This document shows, one piece after another, positions 9,570 to 17,532 of a stretch of 64,000 nt of DNA; within the stretch, counting starts at the first letter, position 1, and every line of letters begins with the position of its first letter. Source of the stretch: an actinobacterium SCGC AAA044-N04 (GTDB lineage Bacteria > Actinomycetota > Actinomycetes > Nanopelagicales > Nanopelagicaceae); NCBI GenBank assembly GCA_000378885.1, contig KB900456.1:54446-118445 (forward strand). Direction: 5' to 3'. The notes beneath the pieces were generated by a model. The model did not search any database. It saw nothing but the letters and a program-made list of their open reading frames with translations, and was not told where the DNA came from. Made by a program: the position numbers and the translations under genes.

Positions 9570-11315
9570 CTATAAGGACGCAGTGATCGCGTCAACATAA
9601 GCTCGAACACCTGCTGGAACTAAGTGCACACCATCGGGTGCAAAGTACTCAGGATGACCAGATGAAATAGCTGCCCAATCAATAACCGTTGCTCCATATA
9701 CAGCGGCGTATTGGGCGATCAGAGCATTGTTTTCATCACGCCAGCCTCTGGGCACTGCTGTATTAACAACAATAATTTTTGGCTGATTCTTCACTTCTTC
9801 AAAGACCGCTCGGACTTGATCCGAGGTCAATTTATTATTGTTTCCTAAGTTAAAGATTACCGGTGAGTCAATCACGTTTGCTTTATCAGCCTTCATGACT
9901 TCAATGAGCTCTGCTGCTTGGCGACCAACACGTGCGTTGATGAGGGCTATATGACTACGAGCATCTAGTTCGTAATGAATCCCTAAAATTACAGAATCTC
10001 CAGTGACCCATAAACCACCCGGTTGAGTTGGCGAAATCTGAGTGGGAGTTGCAGGTTGATTTAGTTGTGCCTTCAGCGCAGCCATCTCCTTATCGCTCTG
10101 TGAAATTGCTTGGGCACTCATTAATGAAGTGCCTAGAGCAATCAGGATTACTGATGCAGCAACTGCGCTCTTTTGACGTCGTTGAACATTCTTAGTGCGA
10201 TATTTCATCCCTTTAAACCAATATTCAACTAAACCACTACGAACTGGAAGTTCGACTAAGCGAAGTGAGATATCAGCAAGTGCAAAGACAACCAATATAC
10301 GCAGTGCGTATAGCGCCCAAGTAGAACCTTCAAGATCTACCGCTGGTCGAGTAACTTGAAATACAACCCAGTGCCACAGATAGATCGCGTAAGAGCGCTC
10401 ACCAATCCACACAGCGATTCTGCTGCTAAGAATTGGCGCAAAACGTGAAGCAGGGTGAACGATGCTAGTCAGGATTGCGCAACCAAAGAGACCTGCAAGT
10501 GGAAAAGCTAATTTATATAAAGTTGGATCACTTTCATTAACTAAAAGAAAAACTCCCAGTAGCCCAACAAAGCCAATGACGCCAATCCCATCGATGAAAT
10601 CTTGTGCTCGTCTATTTACCTGCTCTTGAAGATTTTGAGGAACCCAACTAACAGCAAGTGCTGCACCTAGAAATAATCCAATGCTGTGCGTATCGGTACC
10701 AAAGTAAACATGGCTCACTTGTGATGCACTAGCGGCATCAACTTCAAAGGAGACGAACAAGAGGGCAATACCTGATGTTGCTGCGATGAATAAGGCAGCA
10801 CCAGGGATTTTTGCCTTTCCAAATTGACGCAAAACCAAAAGCAAAATTAGGGGCCAGATTAAATAAAACTGAGCTTCAACACCAAGTGACCATGTGTGCT
10901 GAAGCAATGGGGGGCGTGCGATTGTGTCGAAATAGTCAGTATGCCTAAAAACCAACCACCAATTCATCCCACCAAGAAGTGCGAATGGACTATCGCTAAT
11001 AAAGCGACGCATAGTTTCAGGGGCCCAGATGCCGATGTAAATAATCGTCACGAAAATCATGAATACAAGAGGTGGAAATAACCTGCGAATTCGCGCTTTA
11101 TAAAACGCCCGCAAATCCAGACCGCCACTGCGTTGGATTGAATCAAGTAATAAGCGAGTGATTACATAGCCAGAGATAACAAAGAAGAGATCTACGCCAA
11201 GAAAGCCGCCTGGTATCCATGAAAATCCCAAGTGATAAAGCATTACTGCGATAACAGCTACAGCACGTAAGCCATCAATGGCAGGGATATAGCGAATACC
11301 GCGGGGAGTGGACAT
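9570..11315 (-). CDS. OafA/YrhL-type acyltransferase with C-terminal SGNH domain
   Basis: A 581-residue integral membrane acyltransferase-3 protein, expected to O-acylate a cell-surface glycan. The N-terminal part has about ten to eleven hydrophobic helices and family features: YIPAIDGLRAVAVIAVMLYHLG with the catalytic-type His, GGFLGVDLFFVISGYVITRLL, and RRIRRLFPP (KARIRRLFPP). From about residue 430 an SGNH-like esterase domain follows, with GDSV near its start and DGVHLVPAG at its end supplying the Asp-His pair. The substrate polymer is unknown. It ends close to the terminator at 9519 and starts six bases from the end of the coiled-coil gene upstream. Confidence 0.92.
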   Translation of the reverse strand: MSTPRGIRYIPAIDGLRAVAVIAVMLYHLGFSWIPGGFLGVDLFFVISGYVITRLLLDSIQRSGGLDLRAFYKARIRRLFPPLVFMIFVTIIYIGIWAPETMRRFISDSPFALLGGMNWWLVFRHTDYFDTIARPPLLQHTWSLGVEAQFYLIWPLILLLVLRQFGKAKIPGAALFIAATSGIALLFVSFEVDAASASQVSHVYFGTDTHSIGLFLGAALAVSWVPQNLQEQVNRRAQDFIDGIGVIGFVGLLGVFLLVNESDPTLYKLAFPLAGLFGCAILTSIVHPASRFAPILSSRIAVWIGERSYAIYLWHWVVFQVTRPAVDLEGSTWALYALRILVVFALADISLRLVELPVRSGLVEYWFKGMKYRTKNVQRRQKSAVAASVILIALGTSLMSAQAISQSDKEMAALKAQLNQPATPTQISPTQPGGLWVTGDSVILGIHYELDARSHIALINARVGRQAAELIEVMKADKANVIDSPVIFNLGNNNKLTSDQVRAVFEEVKNQPKIIVVNTAVPRGWRDENNALIAQYAAVYGATVIDWAAISSGHPEYFAPDGVHLVPAGVRAYVDAITASL

Positions 11316-11321
11316 AACTAA

Positions 11322-12140
11322 TTACTTACGCGATGCAGATTTCTTTGCAGCTGCCTTCTTAGCGGTTTTCTTAACGGTCTTTTTTGCACTCTTTTTTGGA
11401 GCAGCTAGCGCTGGCTTAGTTCGCTGGCTAGCAACACGGATTGGACCAGCATTGATAATGGTGTCATCAGAATTAAGATTTTCAAGAACATTGCGCTGTA
11501 GATCGGCCAGACGCGTAAAGGCACTCTCAAGGCGTGCGCGAGATTGGTGGATTGCAGATTCTGCAGCATCAAGTGATTGAGTTTGAATCTTATAGAGACG
11601 CTCTGCTTCAGTTATAACACTGGAAAGCCACTGGCGATAATTAGAAACTTCTCCAGTTGCTTCACCAATAATGCGCTCACCTTCACGGCGAGCAGCTGTT
11701 GCTAGGGCAGAGGCTTCACGTCGCTTACTTTCGATAATTGATTCAGCTTCAACTTCAGCTTCAGCAAGCTTGTCCGCTGCTTCTGACTCAGCAGCTTGAA
11801 TATATTTGCGCCCACGTGATTCTGCACCACTTAAAATTGTGCGCGCTTTTGCATCTGCTGCTTCAATTTCCTCTTTTGTCGTGCGATTGGTTTCAGCAAT
11901 CAAACGAGTTGCAATTGACTGCGCCTTGCTCTCACGTGCTTGAGCAGACTTAATCATTGACATTGCAGTCTCTGTTGCAAGAATTTCAAATTCTTCTTTA
12001 CTCAAGCCGGTGATGTCACGGCGGGATTTGAGATCAGCTAACTGTGATTCAAGTTCGCGGATGCGCTCAACAGATGAAGGCGCTTGTTCTTCTTCGCCTT
12101 TAAATCCGACCCAATTAAGGAAGGAGTTTTTCTCAGCCAT
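11322..12140 (-). CDS. Coiled-coil protein with histone-H1-like C-terminal tail
   Basis: I chose the ATG at 12140 (MAEKNSFLNW, GAGGT just upstream) over a TTG at 12155, giving 272 residues. A short N-terminal segment is followed by a long Ala/Glu/Arg-rich helical region (about residues 25-225) with heptad character, such as SQLADLKSRRD and AESEAADKLAEAEVEAESI. This resembles DivIVA/Wag31 or F-type b-subunit coiled coils. The last 30 or so residues are KKSAKKTVKKTAKKAAAKKS, the same composition as the tail of the protein at 8688. No membrane segment or signal peptide is seen. A role in polar or chromosome organisation is a guess. The family is not recognised with certainty. Confidence 0.8.
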   Translation of the reverse strand: MAEKNSFLNWVGFKGEEEQAPSSVERIRELESQLADLKSRRDITGLSKEEFEILATETAMSMIKSAQARESKAQSIATRLIAETNRTTKEEIEAADAKARTILSGAESRGRKYIQAAESEAADKLAEAEVEAESIIESKRREASALATAARREGERIIGEATGEVSNYRQWLSSVITEAERLYKIQTQSLDAAESAIHQSRARLESAFTRLADLQRNVLENLNSDDTIINAGPIRVASQRTKPALAAPKKSAKKTVKKTAKKAAAKKSASRK

Positions 12141-12191
12141 CGTCGTACCTCGCAACTCGTTGATAAGAGAGCCTTAGGTTAGAGCAAGGCC

Positions 12192-12836
12192 TTACTTACT
12201 GTAAATCGCCACTGAAATCGCTACATACTGCGAGATCCAGGCTGCCAGGACGAATATATGGAAGAGCTCATGGAAGCCGAAGTACTTTGCATCGCGGCCT
12301 GGGCGCTTGAGGGCATAGAAGATTGCGCCAATTGAGTAAAAAAGGCCGCCTATAAGAATTGGAAGTAATACCCATAAACCACCCTCTCGATAGAGAGCTG
12401 GGGTGTAAACGATGGCAACCCACCCAAGTAATAAATAATTTGCAACATATAACCACCGGGGTGCATTGAGCCAAAAGATTCGTAAGCCCACACCAATTGC
12501 TGCCCCAATCCAAACAACTAGGAGCAAGATATTTCTGCTTCGACCTTCTAGTAGTGCAACAGCAAAAGGAGTATAGGAACCAGCTATAAGTAAATTAATA
12601 TTTGCATGGTCCCATCGGCGCCATATTTTTTTCTTTGCTGGCGTCCAAGGTACTCGGTGATAAACGGCTGAGACACTAAATAACATAATTGCCGTAATTG
12701 AGTAAATAGCCACAGCGAATTTCAGTGATTCTTTACTGAGTATGAAAAGGACCAGTGAAGCAATAATGACGGCAGGGGTTGCACCCAAATGAAACCAGCC
12801 ACGCAATTTTGGCGGGACCACAGGAATCTGAGTCAT
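12192..12836 (-). CDS. trhA: Hemolysin III / PAQR family membrane protein
   Basis: A protein of about 214 residues with seven hydrophobic segments, matching the hemolysin-III (TrhA, PAQR-like) family. Key residues are visible: SAVYHRVPW after helix 2, and GFHELFHIFVLAA near the C-terminus, which with the first His forms the presumed metal site. I place the start at the ATG at 12836 (MTQIPVVPP). An upstream GTG at 12941 would add 35 basic, non-conserved residues and overlap the divergent gene. No good Shine-Dalgarno precedes 12836, so the message may be leaderless. Reported roles concern membrane energetics and lipid homeostasis, and are not settled. Confidence 0.85.
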   Translation of the reverse strand: MTQIPVVPPKLRGWFHLGATPAVIIASLVLFILSKESLKFAVAIYSITAIMLFSVSAVYHRVPWTPAKKKIWRRWDHANINLLIAGSYTPFAVALLEGRSRNILLLVVWIGAAIGVGLRIFWLNAPRWLYVANYLLLGWVAIVYTPALYREGGLWVLLPILIGGLFYSIGAIFYALKRPGRDAKYFGFHELFHIFVLAAWISQYVAISVAIYSK

Positions 12837-12905
12837 GTAAGGAGGGTACTGCTTGTTTATGCCGGCTGTATCGACAAATACTCGCCGCGCTGATAAGAAT
12901 CTCCT

Positions 12906-14555
12906 ATGACATTTAGATCTCCGATATTCGAACTCAGCCACACCTACATTGACGATGAAGCAGCCTTGAGCCCAATGGGTTGCACCTATCTAGGCAATGG
13001 TCTTAACCAAGACAAACTTGATGACTTCTCAATCGCAGGTGCAGCAGTTTCAGCTGACTTAACTCGCCGGACTCTCAAGAAACTTCTCGAGTTAAAGCCA
13101 ATTGATGAGATTGATCGAATTGCACAGACTGTTATGCAAGAGCGACTTGAATCATCCCTTGCTCTCCACGATAGCCAGGAGTCATTTGTATTGTGGAATG
13201 TTCTTACATCCCCTCCATCAAATGTGCGCTCAATTTTTGAACTTATGCCAAAGAACACCGATAAAGATTTTGACAATATTGCCAAGCGCTTAGCCGCTGT
13301 AGATGGGGCATATAAGTCATGGACTGGTGCGATCATGGAGGTCGCCAAGAGCGGAAAGACAACTGCCCAGCGCCAAGTTCGTGGAGTTATTGAACAGCTG
13401 ACTAATTACGCAAATGGTGGATTTAGCGCAATGTGTAAAAACTTTGACGCTGCAGGTAAATATCCAGCAATTCATGAGAATGCAAAGTTGGCTGAAAAGG
13501 CAGCAGCAGAGACTGCAGAGTTTTTGAAGAATCAGTATCTTCCTATTGCAAATCCAGAAGATGCAGTTGGAGCAGAGCGATATGCGGTTTGGGCACGCTA
13601 TTTCACTGGTGCAAAGCTAGATCTGCGTGCAACCTATGAATGGGGAATGGCTGATCTGAAAGCTATTAATGCGCGCATGTGGGAAATTGCCGAGCAGATT
13701 AAGCCTGGTGCTAAAACTCTTCGTGAAGTGGCAGATCACCTTGATAAAGATCCAAAGTATGTAATCAAGGGTAAAGAGAATGTCATTAAATTCCTACAAG
13801 ATTTCACTGATGCGGCGATTGCACGCATGGATGGCGAATACTTTGAAATCGATGATCGCATCAAGATTTGTGAGGCACGTCTTGCCCCAGAAGGAAGTGC
13901 ATCAGCGCCTTATTACAATCCACCGTCAGAAGACTTATCTCGTCCTGGAACTACTTGGATTCCAATGCTTGGCAAAGATGAAGCCAGCAGCTGGCACTTA
14001 GTTTCAACTTGGTATCACGAGGCTGTCCCAGGTCATCACTTACAGTGCGCTACGGTTGCAATTGAAAAGGAGCGCTTGTCTCGTTTTCAAATCAATGGTG
14101 CATGGATTAGTGGTTACGGTGAAGGCTGGGCTTTATATGCAGAGCGCTTCATGAATGAATTGGGTGCCTTTGACGAACCTGGAATTGAGATGGGTTACTT
14201 ATCTGCTCAGGCATTGCGTGCTGCACGCATCGTTGTAGATATCGGAATGCACCTTGGGTACACCGACTTTGATGGCAAGGTTTGGAATGCCGAGTCATCT
14301 CGCAAACTACTAAACGAGCAAGCTCTCCTTGATGAGGATCATTCACGCAGTGAAACCGATCGTTATTTGGGCTGGCCTGGCCAAGCCATCTCCTACAAGG
14401 TAGGCGAGCGCGTCTGGATGAAAGCCCGTGAAGATGCCAAGGCACGACTTGGTTCGGCCTTCTCCCTCAAGAAGTTCCACACCTATGCCCTCAAGATCGG
14501 CCCAATGGGGCTTGACCCATTTGCCATCGAACTGGCTACTTGGGATGGCAAATAA
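12906..14555 (+). CDS. DUF885 family protein (putative zinc metallopeptidase)
   Basis: A 549-residue cytoplasmic protein of the DUF885 family. The motif HEAVPGHHLQ (His371, Glu372, His377) matches the conserved HExxPGHH zinc site, and GYGEGWALYAERFM about 30 residues later supplies a further conserved Glu. C-terminal SAQALRAARIVVDIGMH and the LGWPGQAISYKVG segment are also typical of the family. No signal peptide is present. Biochemical function is poorly characterised, with peptidase activity inferred from the motif. Only a weak Shine-Dalgarno lies near the start. An 18-codon reading frame behind a strong AAGGAGGG ends on the start codon (see findings). Confidence 0.88.
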   Translation: MTFRSPIFELSHTYIDDEAALSPMGCTYLGNGLNQDKLDDFSIAGAAVSADLTRRTLKKLLELKPIDEIDRIAQTVMQERLESSLALHDSQESFVLWNVLTSPPSNVRSIFELMPKNTDKDFDNIAKRLAAVDGAYKSWTGAIMEVAKSGKTTAQRQVRGVIEQLTNYANGGFSAMCKNFDAAGKYPAIHENAKLAEKAAAETAEFLKNQYLPIANPEDAVGAERYAVWARYFTGAKLDLRATYEWGMADLKAINARMWEIAEQIKPGAKTLREVADHLDKDPKYVIKGKENVIKFLQDFTDAAIARMDGEYFEIDDRIKICEARLAPEGSASAPYYNPPSEDLSRPGTTWIPMLGKDEASSWHLVSTWYHEAVPGHHLQCATVAIEKERLSRFQINGAWISGYGEGWALYAERFMNELGAFDEPGIEMGYLSAQALRAARIVVDIGMHLGYTDFDGKVWNAESSRKLLNEQALLDEDHSRSETDRYLGWPGQAISYKVGERVWMKAREDAKARLGSAFSLKKFHTYALKIGPMGLDPFAIELATWDGK

Positions 14556-14755
14556 GCTTAGGTTGAGGGCATTTCGCGCCTAAAAATCTGAGATTCCTGA
14601 GAAATTTTTGGGATTTCATACTGCATTTTTCCGCGTGGTAATTCATAATTGTGCCTACCAAAGCGCGATGAGGCGCCTCGAGGTCCTCAATGGCGAAGCG
14701 GTGCTAGATGCCAGTAGGCATTTAGAAAACATAAACCTCACGGAGGCATAGCTAC
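14556..14755 (+). promoter_or_regulatory. Actinorhodopsin upstream region with structured leader
   Basis: A 200-base gap before the rhodopsin gene. A -10-like CATAAT lies at 14644-14649 with a weak -35-like CTGCAT 17 bases upstream (14621-14626). If used, the leader would be about 100 nt. It contains the palindromes GAGGCGCCTC and CCTCGAGG and the hairpin TGCCAGTAGGCA, all between about 14670 and 14722. The ribosome site GGAGG at 14742-14746 is well spaced (nine bases) from the ATG at 14756. The promoter hexamers are poor, so that part is tentative. The strong ribosome site is clear. Confidence 0.4.
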
Positions 14756-15514
14756 ATGCTAAAACTCGATAGCAATCAATGGAACCTGGTCTACAACGTA
14801 TTCTCGTTTGGCCTCGTTTCTATGCTCGCATGCACGATCTACACGCTTGTTTCACAACAGCGCGTAGCAGCTAAGTACCGCAATGCATTAGTGATGTCAT
14901 CAATGGTTACATTCATTGCTGGCTACCACTACATGCGTATTTTCAACTCATTCAATGAATCATCAGCAGACATGACAGTTAACGTGTCTGGTGCTCAAGG
15001 TTCATTCAACGAGGCTTATCGTTATGTTGACTGGCTACTTACAGTGCCACTACTTCTTGTTGAAGTAATTGCAGTACTTGCACTAGCCAAGGAAGTTTCA
15101 CGTTCCCTCATCATGCGTTTGGTCCCAGCTTCAGCTGCGATGATCGCGCTTGGTTACCCAGGTGAAATTTCAAACGATCAGAACACACAGGTTCTATACG
15201 GTGTTCTATCAACACTTCCTTTCCTATACATCCTTTACGTACTGTTCGTAGAGCTTGGAAAGTCACTTGATCGTCAACCAGCAGGAGTTGCAGAGACCGT
15301 TGGTCGCTTGCGTCTTCTTTTGATCGCGACATGGGGCGTTTACCCAATCTCTTACATCCTAGGAATGGGCGGAGATGCAACTTCACAACAGTTCGTCGGC
15401 GTTCAAGTGGGATACACAGTTGCTGACGTTCTTGCTAAGTGCGTATTCGGTCTTACAATTTTGAAGATCGCACGCATGAAGTCAATTGCTGAAGGCATGA
15501 AGGAAGATCACTAA
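14756..15514 (+). CDS. actR: Actinorhodopsin, light-driven proton pump
   Basis: A 252-residue seven-helix microbial rhodopsin of the actinorhodopsin group. The retinal Schiff-base lysine is K228 (VADVLAKCVFG). Helix C reads YRYVDWLLTVPLLLVE, giving proton acceptor D92, T96 and donor-type carboxylate E103, the DTE triad of outward proton pumps. Residue L100, at the proteorhodopsin spectral-tuning position 105, predicts green absorption. H58 in GYHYMR corresponds to the proteorhodopsin His75 that pairs with the acceptor. The start has GGAGG nine bases upstream, and a strong terminator follows at 15552. No retinal-forming oxygenase gene is present here. The pumped protons can feed the ATP synthase and transhydrogenase encoded elsewhere in the window. 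Confidence 0.97.
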   Translation: MLKLDSNQWNLVYNVFSFGLVSMLACTIYTLVSQQRVAAKYRNALVMSSMVTFIAGYHYMRIFNSFNESSADMTVNVSGAQGSFNEAYRYVDWLLTVPLLLVEVIAVLALAKEVSRSLIMRLVPASAAMIALGYPGEISNDQNTQVLYGVLSTLPFLYILYVLFVELGKSLDRQPAGVAETVGRLRLLLIATWGVYPISYILGMGGDATSQQFVGVQVGYTVADVLAKCVFGLTILKIARMKSIAEGMKEDH

Positions 15515-15551
15515 TTACGAAAGTAATTAGGGTTTAACTTAATAATCCTTA

Positions 15552-15587
15552 AAAACAGGGGTGTCGCGAAAGCGGCGCCCCTGTTTT
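15552..15587 (+). terminator. Rho-independent terminator after actinorhodopsin
   Basis: The inverted repeat AAAACAGGGG...CCCCTGTTTT encloses a GC-rich loop (TGTCGCGAAAGCGGCG, which can itself extend the stem). A T-rich tail (TTTTGCTTTC) follows. It lies 38 bases after the rhodopsin stop and isolates it from the next gene. Confidence 0.88.
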
Positions 15588-15605
15588 GCTTTCTAGACTC
15601 ATCAC

Positions 15606-15887
15606 ATGAGCAATTCACAGCCAAGTAATCAAGTTCCAGATACAAATTGGATTAATAACTATCGCATGGGCGGATATCTACTGTTTGCCTGCGGATTAAT
15701 TAACTTGCGTTACCAATGGGGCCAGCCAAATATTGCAGCCCACAGTGCACTTATATTCATACCCGGAGCGCTCATTATTGGTACAACATTTATCCCAGCG
15801 GCGCTAAAGGTGCTTGCTCGCCGCGAGGTGAAGTTTCTGCTTGGCGCACTTGGAATTCTGCTCATTGCTTACGCATTCAAAAATTAA
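15606..15887 (+). CDS. Small hypothetical membrane protein
   Basis: A 93-residue protein with a hydrophilic N-terminus (MSNSQPSNQVPDTNWINNYR) and two to three hydrophobic segments (about 22-34, 47-66 and 76-90). A basic loop KVLARREVKF separates the last two. I do not recognise a family. It lies between two terminators (15552 and 15901), so it should be transcribed alone, from a promoter overlapping the first terminator. Codon use resembles the neighbours, supporting a real gene. Confidence 0.6.
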   Translation: MSNSQPSNQVPDTNWINNYRMGGYLLFACGLINLRYQWGQPNIAAHSALIFIPGALIIGTTFIPAALKVLARREVKFLLGALGILLIAYAFKN

Positions 15888-15900
15888 TTTATCGAGATTA

Positions 15901-15938
15901 GAAAAAGGCCCCGATGGTCGACTGTCGGGGCCTTTTTC
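15901..15938. terminator. Bidirectional Rho-independent terminator
   Basis: A perfect 14-base inverted repeat GAAAAAGGCCCCGA...TCGGGGCCTTTTTC with a ten-base loop. The A-run on one side and T-run on the other let it stop both the small membrane-protein gene (plus) and metY (minus), which converge here. Confidence 0.92.
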
Positions 15939-15952
15939 AATTCTTACTTCAC

Positions 15953-17263
15953 TTACTTAGCTGCGGCAAAACCAACCTCTAGATCTGCCTTCAGATCATT
16001 GATGTTTTCCAGGCCAAGGCTCAAGCGAACCAAGCCTGGAGTAACTCCTGCTGCTAGCTGCTCATCAGCAGAAAGCTGTGAATGTGTAGTTGTTGCTGGG
16101 TGAATTACAAGTGATCGAACATCTCCGATGTTTGCAACGTGGCTAAACAACTTCAATGATTCAACAAACTTCTTACCCGCTTCTACTCCGCCCTTGAGTT
16201 CGAAGGACAGGACAGCACCCGAACCCTTTGGAGCGTACTTTGTAGCCAACTTGTTCCATGGAGATGATGCAAGCGATGCGTAATTGACCTTTGCAACACT
16301 TGGATGTGCTTCAAGCCATGTTGCGATCGCCTTGGCATTTTCAATATGGCGTTCGATGCGTAGCGATAATGTCTCAAGTCCTTGAGCCAATAACCATGCA
16401 TTAAATGGTGCAACCGCGGCTCCTACATCGCGAAGTAGTTGCAGACGAATCTTGAAGATGTAAGAAAGGTTTGCACCAAATGCTGAACCAACTCCAAGTG
16501 CCTGCGCATAAACGATGCCGTTGTAGCTTGGATCTGGCTCATTGAAACCCTTGAATTTTGCTGGGTACTTTGCGTAATCAAAGGTTCCCGCATCAACAAT
16601 CGCTCCAACTACAGCGTTACCGTGGCCTGAAAGGAACTTCGTTGCAGAGTGAACGACAACATCTGCGCCAAATTCAATTGGCTTGATTAAGTATGGAGTT
16701 GCAACAGTGTTATCCACGATCAATGGGACACCCACTTCGTGGGCTACATCTGCAACTGTCTGAATATCTAAAACTTCATTCTTTGGGTTAGCAATGGTTT
16801 CACCGAAGAACGCCTTTGTATTTGGCTTAACAGCCTTGCGCCAGCTTTCAGGATCGCTTGGGTCATCAACAAATGTGACCTCAACGCCAAACTTTGGAAG
16901 TGTGTAGTGGAACAAGTTATAGGTTCCGCCGTACAAACTTGGGCTAGATACGATGTGATCGCCAGCTTCTGCAACGTTGAGAATCGCAAATGTTGTTGCT
17001 GCAGAACCTGAAGCAACTAGAAGGGCTGCAACGCCTCCTTCAAGGGCTGCAATACGTTGCTCGACAGCATCCTGAGTTGGATTCATGATGCGTGTATAAA
17101 TATTTCCTAGTTCAGCCAAGCTAAACAAATTCGCTGCATGCTCTGTATCGCGGAATTGATAGGCAGTTGTTTGATACAACGGTAATGCGCGTGCACCAGT
17201 AGTTGGATCGGGTGCTTGTCCTGCATGAATCTGCAGTGTTTCAAAGGAATAGTTGTTAGACAT
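15953..17263 (-). CDS. metY: O-acetylhomoserine sulfhydrylase
   Basis: A PLP-dependent Cys/Met metabolism enzyme that makes homocysteine from O-acetylhomoserine and sulfide. The PLP lysine lies in VVVHSATKFLSGHG. LPLYQTTAYQFRDTEHAANLF, YTRIMNPTQDAVEQRIAALEGG and SLGLENINDLKADLE at the end are typical of the roughly 430-residue MetY branch rather than the shorter MetB/MetC. I place the start at 17263 (MSNNYSFETLQIHAG), preceded by GGAGAG, which gives 436 residues. An upstream ATG at 17302 would add 13 non-conserved ones. The SAM-IV riboswitch upstream means expression should drop when SAM is plentiful. Confidence 0.96.
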   Translation of the reverse strand: MSNNYSFETLQIHAGQAPDPTTGARALPLYQTTAYQFRDTEHAANLFSLAELGNIYTRIMNPTQDAVEQRIAALEGGVAALLVASGSAATTFAILNVAEAGDHIVSSPSLYGGTYNLFHYTLPKFGVEVTFVDDPSDPESWRKAVKPNTKAFFGETIANPKNEVLDIQTVADVAHEVGVPLIVDNTVATPYLIKPIEFGADVVVHSATKFLSGHGNAVVGAIVDAGTFDYAKYPAKFKGFNEPDPSYNGIVYAQALGVGSAFGANLSYIFKIRLQLLRDVGAAVAPFNAWLLAQGLETLSLRIERHIENAKAIATWLEAHPSVAKVNYASLASSPWNKLATKYAPKGSGAVLSFELKGGVEAGKKFVESLKLFSHVANIGDVRSLVIHPATTTHSQLSADEQLAAGVTPGLVRLSLGLENINDLKADLEVGFAAAK

Positions 17264-17314
17264 TGTTATCTCTCCATCGCAGTAGGTGTCATTCATCTGC
17301 AAACGAAGGTAGGT

Positions 17315-17340
17315 ATTACTTAAGAATTCATTTAAGTAAT
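17315..17340 (-). promoter_or_regulatory. Perfect hairpin between riboswitch and metY
   Basis: On the metY strand the RNA reads ATTACTTAA-ATGAATTC-TTAAGTAAT, a perfect 9-base stem with an 8-base loop. It lies immediately 3' of the SAM-IV aptamer and about 50 bases before the metY start. No U-tract follows (next bases ACCTACC), so it does not look like an intrinsic terminator. It may be part of the expression platform. Confidence 0.5.
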
Positions 17341-17447
17341 GAATACCGCGCTTGTCAGTTTCCTGACCAGTTCGTCACCCGGAGCACCCCACCGCGTTGG
17401 AGGGTTGCCGTCTACTAAGCCGGGGCTAGTACGTAGAACTCGTGAAC
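17341..17447 (-). ncRNA. SAM-IV riboswitch upstream of metY
   Basis: The metY-strand leader carries the conserved SAM-IV blocks in order: GCCCCGGCTTAGTAGACGG, CAACCCTCC, GCGGTGGGGTGC, CCGGGTGA and finally CAAGCGCGG. A closing stem can form between GTTC at the 5' end (17444-17447) and GAAC after the CCGGGTGAC block. SAM-IV aptamers occur almost only in actinobacteria, commonly upstream of methionine or sulfur genes, which fits metY. The 3' end lies about 78 bases before the start codon. Recognised by eye from the core motifs, without a covariance search. Confidence 0.92.
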
Positions 17448-17532
17448 AGGGCAAACTCAATCACATAGATATAGAAATGAAAAGTTGCGAATTATTTGCA
17501 ATTGCAGAACTTAGATACATCTAACAATTACA

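Noticed and set aside
17341-17524. 61-codon plus-strand frame over the metY leader
   Set aside because: It is antisense to the SAM-IV riboswitch core, whose conserved blocks explain the sequence.
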